From contig NZ_JAOPKZ010000005.1 in assembly GCF_025519785.1 (NCBI RefSeq), positions 104,203 to 168,202 on the forward strand: a DNA stretch of 64,000 nucleotides, given 5' to 3'. A model generated the notes under the pieces. It did not search any database. It was given only the letters and a program-made list of their open reading frames with translations, and was not told where the DNA came from. The position numbers were made by a program, and so were the translations under genes. Source of the DNA: Staphylococcus marylandisciuri (GTDB taxonomy: Bacteria > Bacillota > Bacilli > Staphylococcales > Staphylococcaceae). How positions within the stretch are numbered: the first letter of the stretch is position 1; each line of letters starts with the position of its first letter. Shown in pieces: positions 45,577-54,440 of this stretch.

Positions 45577-46488
45577 ATGCCAGTAGAAAATAATTTAATT
45601 AATGTGGAAGCATTAGGGAAGGCAAAGTCTATCGATTTTGCTAACAAATTAGGTATTCAATTGAATAAGCTTTTCGAAGCGTTAGAAATTCAAAACAAAA
45701 TTCCGATGAACATTGGTTCAGCAGTTAAACAATATCGATTCAAAGTAGTAGATTCTGAAAAACCTAACGGTGAGGTTGCAGAAGGTGACGTGATTCCGTT
45801 AACAAAAGTTACCCGTGAGCAAGTTGCTATTTCTGAATTGCAGTTTGCTAAATATCGTAAATCGACATCAGCAGAGGCGATTCAAGCGCATGGTTATGAT
45901 TTAGCAATTAATCAAACTGACAATGAAATGATTAAGTATGTTCAGAAAAAATTCCGGGCTAAATTTTTTGGAACGTTAAAAGCAGCAATCGAAAACGAAC
46001 AACGTACTAATAAAGCAGAGTTAAAGGCTAAAAAATTACAAGATGCTTTATCTAAGGGACGTGCTAACTTGTCAGTGGTATTAGACGATGAAGTTGTACC
46101 TATTGCGTTTGTTAATCCAAATGACACAGCTGAATATCTAGCAAATGGCTTTATTAACTCTATAGGTGCGCAGTTCGGTTTAAACCTTTTAACACCGTAT
46201 GTAGGCGTTAAAATTGTAGAGTTTGCAGATGTTCCACAAGGCGAAGTGTGGATGACAGTGGCTGAAAACTTAAATGTAGCATATGCCAACCCTCGTGGTG
46301 AACTTTCACGTGCTTTTGCATTTGCAACTGACGCAACTGGTTTTGTTGGAGTGTTACATGATATTCAACCACAACGCTTAACATCAGATACTATTTATGC
46401 ATCTGCTATTTTAATGTTCCCTGAAAATATCGATGCGGTTATCAAAGTGTCTATCAAAGCAGAAGAAGCGGACAAGTTACCCTCGTAA
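45577..46488 (+). CDS. Major capsid protein
   Basis: 303 residues, HK97-fold capsid by position and pattern (N-terminal helix, GSAVKQYRFKVVDSEKPNGE E-loop-like region, central domain, C-terminal DIQPQRLTSDTIYASAILMF). ATG follows TGGAGG. It is followed by about 60 bases encoding a decayed Ig-like start (EITPNAKSVNLSVE) in another frame. Confidence 0.88.
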   Translation: MPVENNLINVEALGKAKSIDFANKLGIQLNKLFEALEIQNKIPMNIGSAVKQYRFKVVDSEKPNGEVAEGDVIPLTKVTREQVAISELQFAKYRKSTSAEAIQAHGYDLAINQTDNEMIKYVQKKFRAKFFGTLKAAIENEQRTNKAELKAKKLQDALSKGRANLSVVLDDEVVPIAFVNPNDTAEYLANGFINSIGAQFGLNLLTPYVGVKIVEFADVPQGEVWMTVAENLNVAYANPRGELSRAFAFATDATGFVGVLHDIQPQRLTSDTIYASAILMFPENIDAVIKVSIKAEEADKLPS

Positions 46489-46577
46489 GCCCTAAAAAAT
46501 TGAAATCACACCGAATGCAAAATCGGTCAACCTTTCAGTTGAATAGGGGATTTGAAAATTAAATAGGAGGTATTTAA

Positions 46578-47027
46578 ATGAGCAGAAAACTTAAAGTGTA
46601 TAGCAATGATGAAGTTGTTGCTTCGGCAGTAGGAGAAGGGCGTGTTAATGTGAGCCTTACGGGCTTAGAACCCGCAACAACTTACTCTAAAGGCAAATAC
46701 AAAGTGGCTTTTGAAGAAAATGGTAAAGAGTCAGAAAAAGTTAATGTACCTGAATTTACTACAAATTCAATTTTAATCACAAGCATTAGCTTTGTTCCTG
46801 AAACTAAAACGGTTAAAGCAGGCTCACATGAACAACTAGAGTCAAATATCGCACCTTCCACAGCAACTAATAAATCATTAAGCTATGTGTCTAACAAACC
46901 TGAAACAGTACAGGTCGATGAAAATACAGGAATGATTAACGCTTTAGAAGCTGGTAAAGCGGTAATTACAGCAACGACAAAAGACGGCAGTAACAAAACA
47001 GCACAAATCACTATCACAGTTGAATAG
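46578..47027 (+). CDS. Ig-like (BIG2) head decoration protein
   Basis: 149 residues: a fibronectin III-like part (VNVSLTGLEPATTYSKGKYK) and a BIG2 domain (SISFVPETKTVKAG ... AVITATTKDGSNKTAQITIT). Such domains decorate capsids and bind surface sugars weakly. AGGAGG precedes ATG 46578. Confidence 0.82.
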   Translation: MSRKLKVYSNDEVVASAVGEGRVNVSLTGLEPATTYSKGKYKVAFEENGKESEKVNVPEFTTNSILITSISFVPETKTVKAGSHEQLESNIAPSTATNKSLSYVSNKPETVQVDENTGMINALEAGKAVITATTKDGSNKTAQITITVE

Positions 47028-47038
47028 TGGTGATTGAG

Positions 47039-47371
47039 ATGAGTTACTTAGAGGACGTTAAAAGTCGAATTGGATTAAATGATAGTGAGCAAGATAAACA
47101 ACTAAGATCTATCATCGACAATGTATATGCTGAATTACTATCAAGATTGCCAGTAGACACAATCAGCATTCCTGATAGATTGCGATTCATAGTCGTTGAA
47201 GTTTCGACAAAACGGTACAACCGTATTGGCGCGGAAGGTATGTCTATAGATTCGCAAGATGGACGTAGCAACACGTTTGAACGTAACGATTTTGAAGAGT
47301 ATCAAAGTATTATAGATGCTTTGTATCCTAAGCGTGATTCGAGCAAACGAGGGAGCGTGAATTTTTATTGA
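47039..47371 (+). CDS. Head-tail connector (phage_connect/QLRG type)
   Basis: 110 residues from ATG 47039 (GGTGA upstream). YLEDVKSRIGLNDSEQDKQL is typical of DNA-packaging connector proteins. Stop overlaps the next TTG start. Confidence 0.85.
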   Translation: MSYLEDVKSRIGLNDSEQDKQLRSIIDNVYAELLSRLPVDTISIPDRLRFIVVEVSTKRYNRIGAEGMSIDSQDGRSNTFERNDFEEYQSIIDALYPKRDSSKRGSVNFY

Positions 47372-47673
47372 GGCATTCAGAAAGAGTTGAGCTTGTCGTT
47401 GAAGAGAGAAGTAAATATAATCCTTCAACTAAACAGAAAGAAACCACCTACAAAACATACGCAAAAATACCGTGTAATGTTAACAAGTTGTCAAAAAAGC
47501 GTACTCAGCTCGAATTTGGCGAAATGGCGAAAGATGTATCAGTAGTTAGATTACCTAACTCGATGAAACTTGAGCCTACACATGTATTTTTAAAAGGCAG
47601 AAAATACAAAGTCATGGATATTCGTGTGTATAATCATAGCACTTCACTTTTTATAAGCGAGGTGCTTTTTTAA
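47368..47673 (+). CDS. Head closure protein
   Basis: 101 residues from TTG 47368 (overlapping the preceding stop; GGGAG upstream). Beta-rich head-tail adaptor pattern (TYKTYAKIPCNVNKLSKKRT). Stop shares one base with the following ATG. Confidence 0.82.
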   Translation: MRHSERVELVVEERSKYNPSTKQKETTYKTYAKIPCNVNKLSKKRTQLEFGEMAKDVSVVRLPNSMKLEPTHVFLKGRKYKVMDIRVYNHSTSLFISEVLF

Positions 47674-48466
47674 TGCAGTCTAGAGGATTTAAAGAATTAT
47701 TAAGTCACTTAGAAGAAATGTACGATGGCATAGATGATGATGTTGATGTAATTCTAAAAAACAATGCTATTGAAGGTGTTGGAATTGCAGTATCTAACGC
47801 TAAAAAAGTGATGAATAAGGGTTATTGGACTGGTAATCTAGCTAGGTCAATAGAAGTGAAGGAAATGGGAGAGCTACACTATCGTGTCATTTCTACTGCT
47901 CATTACTCGGGAAACAGAATCCCGTCTAAGCTAGTAATGGTTTAGATTATTACCGGGCAAAATCGGGGGAACTCTTTAAATGGATACCAATGGAAGAACA
48001 ACGTTGGAATACTTCATTTAACGTTTGGCACGAATATAATGGACAAAAGCTCACTACTATGCAATGGGCAAGAAAACTTAATATTCCTCAACATGTTGTA
48101 TGGGGGTATAAGCATAACAATATTAATTTCATTGATTTAATTAAAGAATATTCTAAAGACAACCCCGAGATAACTGAATAGATTGCGAAAGGCTATACAG
48201 TATTGTAGAGCGTAGGAATTGAATAAATATAATATTCCCAAGAGTGTCCGGCAACCAATATAAAGGTTGTCTTTTTTATTGGTTGAAAAGGTACGCCGAA
48301 CTTGCTGGTAACAGTAAGAAGTAGAGGATAAAAAGCCACTACGATAACAAAATGATTCTTAGAATTTGGTACACGGTATATGGAGGCAGCACCATTTATG
48401 TTTCCAACATACCAAACATTAAAAAAATCAACGCTTGAAGATTTAAGACGGTTGTTGAATAGCTAG
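47673..48466 (+). CDS. HK97 gp10-like tail completion protein, split by an insertion
   Basis: Exon 1 (47673-47911) encodes [20 protein letters not shown] to TAHYSG. The uninterrupted frame then runs into foreign sequence and stops at 47945 (90 residues). Exon 2 (48355-48466) encodes [20 protein letters not shown] to the end at LRRLLNS. Joining 47911 to 48355 gives one frame of 116 residues with the family motif [16 protein letters not shown] restored across the junction. Without removal of the insert the essential C-terminus is lost. Confidence 0.82.
47912..48354 (+). mobile_element. Intron-like insertion (candidate group I intron)
   Basis: 443 bases between the two halves of the gp10-like gene. 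The 3' end ACGATAACAAAATG resembles group I intron ends (AACATAATG with terminal G), preceded by a hairpin GTAGAGG/CCACTAC like P9. The 5' region has AATCCCGTCTAAGC, similar to P/Q elements. The exon base before the 5' junction is G rather than the usual U, so an ordinary group I splice is not proven. Confidence 0.55.
47946..48181 (+). pseudogene. Homing endonuclease C-terminal remnant inside the insertion
   Basis: Frame encodes [20 protein letters not shown] and, from ATG 47990, [20 protein letters not shown] ... [11 protein letters not shown], an HTH/NUMOD-like DNA-binding end as found in phage HNH homing enzymes. No HNH or GIY-YIG catalytic part is present. Confidence 0.55.
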
Positions 48467-48477
48467 CGAGGTGTTAC

Positions 48478-48873
48478 ATGTTAAAAATCACAGCGCAACA
48501 AGCTTTGTTTGACTACATTTATTCAACATTAGAGGGATATGGATTTGATGTTATCGATTTTAAAGAATTGAACACTCATATATCATATCCTTTTTTCGTT
48601 GTTAGAAATGTAGATATAACTAAAACTAAGTACAATATGGAAAATTTCGGTGGTGTATTAACCGCTACGATTGATTTTTGGACATACGCAGACGATAGAG
48701 GACAACATGACAGTATTGTATATTTACTCGATACCAAGTTGTCTAATATCGATAGTGCGGAAGGTTATCAACTAATGATTGATAACATAGATATTAAGAC
48801 GTTAAATGATGTAGAAAACAGCGATAAACAGTTGCTACATACGGTGTTTATTGCTACCTACAAATTATTTTAA
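48478..48873 (+). CDS. Tail terminator/minor tail protein (DUF3168-like)
   Basis: 131 residues, start MLKITAQQALFDYIYSTLEG; length and position match tail terminators (gp17-like) between gp10 and the major tail protein. GCGAGGTG precedes ATG 48478. Confidence 0.75.
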   Translation: MLKITAQQALFDYIYSTLEGYGFDVIDFKELNTHISYPFFVVRNVDITKTKYNMENFGGVLTATIDFWTYADDRGQHDSIVYLLDTKLSNIDSAEGYQLMIDNIDIKTLNDVENSDKQLLHTVFIATYKLF

Positions 48874-48890
48874 ACAGGAGGTCATAATGA

Positions 48891-49526
48891 ATGGCTAAAA
48901 AAGACAGTAAAGATAGATTGTTTTTATTTAGAATTGCTGGTCAAAAAGTAGACGCTAAAAAGATGATGTTTTTAACTGAATACAGCGTGTCACTTGAAGC
49001 TGATTCTGAAAACGAAGATACGATGGATGATTCTTACTCGACTGGCGGATCACTTGAAAATACCATTTCGGCAACAGCTAAAATGGACTATCGTGACAGT
49101 TTTGCTGATGAAGTTGAGGACGCAGTTCGTGACGGCATCATTTATGAAGCGTGGGAAATTGAAAGCAAAGTAGAAGGTAAAGGCGAAAACGAAGGTAAGT
49201 TCAAAGCGAAATATTATCAAGGTAAATTCAAAAAGTTTGAGTCTAAAGGCGAAGTCAAGGGCGTCGATGAGTACGAAACAGAATTTAACGTTTTCGGTAA
49301 GTATCAACGTGGATATGCGACAATCCCTGAAACGATTAAAACGAAACTTGAACTTGCAGGATACCGATTCCACAACACAACAAAAGACGACCCGGCAACA
49401 GAAGTTACACAAAACATTCCACAACCTACAGTTGATTCAAGTGACGACACGATGTCATTAGTTGCTAAACCATCGAATGTGCAAGCAGTACCTAACGCAA
49501 AATCAGTTAGTATTTCAGCAGAATAA
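48891..49526 (+). CDS. Major tail protein
   Basis: 211 residues; tail-tube pattern (LFLFRIAGQKVDAKKMMFLT, GSLENTISATAKMDYRDSF). The last 30 residues (VAKPSNVQAVPNAKSVSISAE) are an Ig-like start truncated by a stop, hinting at a lost or frameshift-encoded extension. GGAGG precedes ATG 48891. Confidence 0.87.
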   Translation: MAKKDSKDRLFLFRIAGQKVDAKKMMFLTEYSVSLEADSENEDTMDDSYSTGGSLENTISATAKMDYRDSFADEVEDAVRDGIIYEAWEIESKVEGKGENEGKFKAKYYQGKFKKFESKGEVKGVDEYETEFNVFGKYQRGYATIPETIKTKLELAGYRFHNTTKDDPATEVTQNIPQPTVDSSDDTMSLVAKPSNVQAVPNAKSVSISAE

Positions 49527-49586
49527 TCAACGGGCTTAAATGTCCGTTTTTTTATTGGATAAATTCAAATTATGGAGGCTTATTAA

Positions 49587-49967
49587 ATGGTTACAGTTAA
49601 AAATGGAAAGCACGAATTAGAATTGAAGTTTGGACTAGGTCAATTAACATCTATCGACCAAGCATTAGGATTGAATGTTGAAAAGGTTAATCTAGGCGAG
49701 GGCTTATCAATGCTAATTCCTAAGTTAGAAAGCGGAAACATTATTGGTTTAGCCAAAATCGTTAATGCTGCAACCTTAGGACAAAAAGGGCGCCCAAAAA
49801 CGGACGAAGAGCTTGAAGAAGTATTAATCAATGCGCGTGATGAATATGGTTCGTTCAAGAAGTTTGGTCAAGCCATCATTGATGTTTTGGGGGAGCGACC
49901 ATTGACCCGCGACCTAGTACAGGATCACCTGAAAGGCGAGGAAGCGGAGACAGTGACGGAAGAATAA
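49587..49967 (+). CDS. Tail assembly chaperone (gpG-like)
   Basis: 126 residues; LELKFGLGQLTSIDQALGLN and acidic C-terminus. Position before a second chaperone gene and the tape measure gene. ATGGAGG precedes ATG 49587. Confidence 0.82.
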   Translation: MVTVKNGKHELELKFGLGQLTSIDQALGLNVEKVNLGEGLSMLIPKLESGNIIGLAKIVNAATLGQKGRPKTDEELEEVLINARDEYGSFKKFGQAIIDVLGERPLTRDLVQDHLKGEEAETVTEE

Positions 49968-49996
49968 TAACATACAGCAGAATTGTAATCGCGTGC

Positions 49997-50347
49997 ATGT
50001 CAGATTTGAAAATGACCAATTTAAAAGAAATCAATGAAATGACATTGACTGAGTTTAACTATCGCATGTACGCATTACGATTCGACGTTTTGAAAGAAGA
50101 ATATGAACGGTACAAGCTAGCATTTGCGATACGTGATGCAGCTGCAACGAAGAATGAGGGGACTGAAAAGGAACCTAAAGAAGTATACAGGTTTAAAAGT
50201 CCAAACGACATATTGGATTACGAAGTTAATTACAATCGTTTACTGGATGGCAAAAAGATTGTATTTACTGATGAGCTAGAAGAAGTGGAACCTGAAAATA
50301 ACGATTTTTTCAAAGCAATAGCAGAGATTAACAACAGTATTAGATAG
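49997..50347 (+). CDS. Tail assembly chaperone (gpGT-like)
   Basis: 116 residues, helical, with EFNYRMYALRFDVLKEEYER. In most siphophages made as a frameshift extension of gpG; here it has its own ATG 30 bases after the gpG stop. Confidence 0.72.
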   Translation: MSDLKMTNLKEINEMTLTEFNYRMYALRFDVLKEEYERYKLAFAIRDAAATKNEGTEKEPKEVYRFKSPNDILDYEVNYNRLLDGKKIVFTDELEEVEPENNDFFKAIAEINNSIR

Positions 50348-50363
50348 CGAGGAGGTGCGTTGA

Positions 50364-53300
50364 TTGTCTAACAAAGACTATACCGTTTCATCTGATTTGA
50401 AGGCAAACACAGGTAAGTTTAAAAAAGCTATCAAAACAGCGATTCAAACGTTGCGTCAATATGAAAAAACAATAGCTAGGATTAAAGATGTTGAACTGAA
50501 AGCCGATGACAAGCTAATTAAAGAAAAAGTTAAACAAGCGGAATTAGCTTTAGAAAGAATTGACGGCAAAAAAGCGAATGCGACGATAGATGCAAGTACA
50601 AAAATAGCTGAAACTAAACTGAAAAATTATGAAAAAGCCTTACAATTTTTAGATAACAAATCAGTTAAAACAGCTATCGATTTACAAGATAGACTTTTTG
50701 TATCTAAATTCAATAAAACAAAAGCTGAAATTAACAAATTAGACGGTAAAACAGTCAATACAGAATTAGAAGTTAAAGACAGCGTTGCTAATAATAAGAT
50801 TAGACGATTTAAAGCGTTGCTACGAAGCATACCGAACAGAAAAAAAGTTCGAGTTGATGTGGAGAAAAAAGGTTCAAATAATCCATTTTCAAAAATGTTG
50901 GATTACCTTAACGAGCAAAGCGGTGTTTTTGTAAAACGGATGGATCGTATAGCTAAATCAATCCGTACATTTGGGACTATTGGAGCTAATATTATTAAAG
51001 GTACACTGTTATCATCATTTAGTGCATTAATTCCAATAATTGCAAGCTTAGTACCAGCAATCATGGCAGTAGGTAACGCGTTAGGTGTTGTCGGTGGTGG
51101 AACGTTAGGTCTTGCAGGTGCTTTTGCTATTGCAGGTGCTGGCGTAGTTGGATTTGGTGCGATGGCTATATCTGCAGTCAAAATGTTTGAAGATGGCACA
51201 TTACAAGCTAGTGAAGCGACAAACGCGTACAAAAAAAGCTTAGAAGGCGTAACAAGCGAATGGCAAAACATAATTAGATTGAATGCTGATTCTATTTTTG
51301 GTGCGCTGTCATCAGCTTTGAATGGTCTACAAATCTCTTTAAAAAATTTAAGTCCTTTCTTAAAAGGCGTTTCTGAAGCGGTTAATTCTAGTGCGCAAAG
51401 TTTTGAAAAATGGGTATCATCATCTGGCACAGCCAAAAAAGCTTTTGAAACGATGAATACATCAGGAGTTAAAGTCTTTTCGAGCTTATTAAGTGCTGCA
51501 GGACGTTTCGGCGATGGTCTTGTTAACATATTAACTCAATTTGCGCCATTATTTGAGTTTATGGCCAACGGTTTAAATAATATGGGCGCATCCTTTCAAG
51601 AGTGGGCAAATAAAATGTCGACACAGCAAGGTATTCAAAAATTTATTGATTATGTAAAGGTTAATTTGCCAATTATTGGTAAGATTTTTGGAGATACATT
51701 CTTAGGTATCTTTAATCTATTTAAGGCTTTCGGTTCAAATTCACAAACTATATTTGAATCATTAGCACAAATGGCTAGTAAGTTTCGTGCTTGGTCAGAA
51801 CAAGTCGCTCAGTCAGATGGATTTAAAAAGTTTATAGACTATGTTCAACAAAATGGCCCGACGATTATGAGTTTAATCGGTAATATCATAATGGTATTAG
51901 TCAATTTTGGTACAGCGATGGCACCTATTGCGAGCGTTGTACTGAGTATTGTCAATGCGATTGCCGGTTTTGTGGCAAAGTTATTTGAAACGCATCCGAT
52001 CATTGCTCAAATTATAGGCTTAGCAATTACTTTTGGCGGTGTCTTGATGACTTGGATTCCTATTATTACTGGGATTGTTTCGTATTTAGAGCCTTTAATA
52101 GCTAGATTCGGCTTTTTAAAGACATTGATGCCGTTACTTAGTAGAGTGTTTACTTTGTTAAGTGGACCCATAGGAATTGTGTCCAGACTGTTACCTATAT
52201 TAGGTTCTGCAATCGGGTTTTTAACTTCTCCAATAGGCCTAGTTATTGTAGCAATTATTGCATTGATAGCTATTTTAGTTATGTTGTGGAACAAAAACGA
52301 GGCCTTTAGAAATTTCGTCATCAATTTATGGAATTCTATTAAAAATTTCTTTATAAATTTGTGGACTGCATTAGCAACAATTGCGTCTGTAACTTGGCAG
52401 TTATTAGTTACTACCATTACAACTAAAATATCAGAACTTTATGCATTTATCACGACGATATGGCAAGTGATTCTAACGTTTCTGTCAACATTGTGGACTA
52501 ACATAGTTACAATAGCTATCACAACTTGGCAATTATTAGTAACTGTTATCACAACTGTAATAACTACTATACTGATTGTTCAACAAACGATATGGAACGC
52601 AATTCTAAGCTTTTTACAAACAATATGGAACACAATTGTTTTAGTAGCAACAACGGCATGGAATACATTAGTAACTATTATTATAACTGTTTTAAATCTT
52701 ATAAAATCATTTGTAACTTCGATTTGGAATGCTATATATAGTTTCTTTACTTCAATACTAAGTAGAATCTCATCTACTGTAAGTCAAAAAATGAGCGAAA
52801 TTTATATATGGGTTTCATCGAAAATCCAACAAGCGTACAGTATTTTAAGCTCTGTTTTGTCGAGTATGTTTTCAGTTGTAACGAGTAAATTCAGTCAAAT
52901 CGTATCAACTGTCGTTTCTAAAATGACAGAATTTTATAATACTATCAGACAAAAGGTACAGAATGCATTAAATACAGTAAATAATTTTGTCGGCCAATTC
53001 GTTGATGCTGGTAGAAATTTAATAATGGGATTAGTTAACGGTGTAAAAAATGCAGCAGGTGCCTTGACTGAGGCGGTAACTGGCGTAGTAAGTGGTGCTA
53101 TTAACAAAGCGAAATCTTTATTAGGCATTAAGTCGCCTTCCCGTGTTTTCAAACAAATTGGGGTTTATACAATGCAAGGGTTAAGCATTGGTGTTGATCA
53201 AGAGGGACAAAATGCAGTTGGTAGAGTTGTCGACGTTGCTAGACAATTAACAAAAGCATTTAATCCAGTTTTAAGTTTACCTAGTTTATCTGACGTTACA

Positions 53301-53483
53301 AGCGGTTTAAATGGATTAAGCGGATTAAGTGCAAACCTCACAACACAAATTCTACACACACATTCATTCGAAAATAGCCCGAGAATGAAAACGGTAAGAA
53401 TTGAAATGAAATTAGATAATGACGCGATTTACGGCATTGTTAACGACAAACAAGCTGAAAAATATTCAATCTTTGAAATGTAG
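50364..53483 (+). CDS. Tape measure protein
   Basis: 1039 residues from TTG 50364 (GAGGTG upstream). N-terminal coiled coil with repeated KDVELKADDKL/DGKKANATIDA-type units, central transmembrane-like segments (residues 210-270, 480-640), Trp-rich repeats (TIWNAILSFLQTIWNTI), and a C-terminal LGIKSPSRVFKQIG motif. Sets tail length. No lysozyme domain recognised. Confidence 0.93.
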   Translation: MSNKDYTVSSDLKANTGKFKKAIKTAIQTLRQYEKTIARIKDVELKADDKLIKEKVKQAELALERIDGKKANATIDASTKIAETKLKNYEKALQFLDNKSVKTAIDLQDRLFVSKFNKTKAEINKLDGKTVNTELEVKDSVANNKIRRFKALLRSIPNRKKVRVDVEKKGSNNPFSKMLDYLNEQSGVFVKRMDRIAKSIRTFGTIGANIIKGTLLSSFSALIPIIASLVPAIMAVGNALGVVGGGTLGLAGAFAIAGAGVVGFGAMAISAVKMFEDGTLQASEATNAYKKSLEGVTSEWQNIIRLNADSIFGALSSALNGLQISLKNLSPFLKGVSEAVNSSAQSFEKWVSSSGTAKKAFETMNTSGVKVFSSLLSAAGRFGDGLVNILTQFAPLFEFMANGLNNMGASFQEWANKMSTQQGIQKFIDYVKVNLPIIGKIFGDTFLGIFNLFKAFGSNSQTIFESLAQMASKFRAWSEQVAQSDGFKKFIDYVQQNGPTIMSLIGNIIMVLVNFGTAMAPIASVVLSIVNAIAGFVAKLFETHPIIAQIIGLAITFGGVLMTWIPIITGIVSYLEPLIARFGFLKTLMPLLSRVFTLLSGPIGIVSRLLPILGSAIGFLTSPIGLVIVAIIALIAILVMLWNKNEAFRNFVINLWNSIKNFFINLWTALATIASVTWQLLVTTITTKISELYAFITTIWQVILTFLSTLWTNIVTIAITTWQLLVTVITTVITTILIVQQTIWNAILSFLQTIWNTIVLVATTAWNTLVTIIITVLNLIKSFVTSIWNAIYSFFTSILSRISSTVSQKMSEIYIWVSSKIQQAYSILSSVLSSMFSVVTSKFSQIVSTVVSKMTEFYNTIRQKVQNALNTVNNFVGQFVDAGRNLIMGLVNGVKNAAGALTEAVTGVVSGAINKAKSLLGIKSPSRVFKQIGVYTMQGLSIGVDQEGQNAVGRVVDVARQLTKAFNPVLSLPSLSDVTSGLNGLSGLSANLTTQILHTHSFENSPRMKTVRIEMKLDNDAIYGIVNDKQAEKYSIFEM

Positions 53484-53495
53484 GAGGTATCATAG

Positions 53496-54428
53496 ATGGA
53501 CATTAAAATTTCGAAGCTAGATGGTACTTCCTACCATTTAGAAGATTATAATATGATTGTTAAAGATGTGATTGTCGAAAGTATCGAAATGAAAGATGAT
53601 TATCAAGATTATGAAGGCATGCATGGCAGACATCTTGTAAGTAGTTTATATCATTCACGTAAAATACATGTACCTGTATTTTTTGTGGCTGATGATAATT
53701 TAGATTACGCAATACAACGTAATTTGTTATATGAATTAGTGCAAGATGAAAAGCCGTTTTATATCCAAGAGTTGCGTAAACACGATAAAGTAAACTATAA
53801 ATTCAAGAACACTTTAGCAAGCGATTATCAACAAGTTGATAATCGTGGCAGACCTATTTTTGATGATGATAATTTTCAAGTCAACGCTAAAAGGTATCTT
53901 GTTAAGTTGTCTAATATATTGTCTCCAGAGCAAAAAAACAATATAGGCAACGTAACATTAGAATTTGTAACGACTCATTTGCCATTTGCAGAGTCTGTTG
54001 AAACGAGTTTAGATTTGCACAAACAATTAATCAATGGGTTTTGGGCGTCTGATGATGACATTGATTTTGATGATACTGCAAAACAAACGTATATTTTTGA
54101 TAATTTAAAAAGTGGTTCGGTTTATTATCACGGCACTGTTTCTAACAAGCAATTCAATATGTACAAAAAGGTCAGAATCACGATAGGTAAAGCAACGAAT
54201 GATTTTCAGTGGTCTCTTTCTGGCAGTGACTTAATGCGTGTGAGTGGCGTCGATTTTAAGCCTGGTGATGTTTTAACGTACGACGGTTTAAGGATTACTA
54301 AAAACGGTAGATCTGTTGTGAATGAATCGAATTTGTCATTACCTGTGTTTTTGCCCGGATTTAACGAGTTTAGATTTAATCAAAATGTAAAAAAAGTCGA
54401 ATTTGATATGCGATTTTATAGTAAGTAG
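53496..54428 (+). CDS. Distal tail protein (Dit)
   Basis: 310 residues of the SPP1-type sipho_tail family (MDIKISKLDGTSYHLEDYNM start). Forms the hub linking tail tube and baseplate. GGAGG precedes ATG 53496. Confidence 0.87.
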   Translation: MDIKISKLDGTSYHLEDYNMIVKDVIVESIEMKDDYQDYEGMHGRHLVSSLYHSRKIHVPVFFVADDNLDYAIQRNLLYELVQDEKPFYIQELRKHDKVNYKFKNTLASDYQQVDNRGRPIFDDDNFQVNAKRYLVKLSNILSPEQKNNIGNVTLEFVTTHLPFAESVETSLDLHKQLINGFWASDDDIDFDDTAKQTYIFDNLKSGSVYYHGTVSNKQFNMYKKVRITIGKATNDFQWSLSGSDLMRVSGVDFKPGDVLTYDGLRITKNGRSVVNESNLSLPVFLPGFNEFRFNQNVKKVEFDMRFYSK

Positions 54429-54440
54429 GTAGATAAAGAG

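Noticed and set aside
51000..52700. Lysozyme or peptidase domain in the tape measure protein
   Set aside because: Only hydrophobic and Trp-rich repeats are visible; no catalytic motif can be supported.
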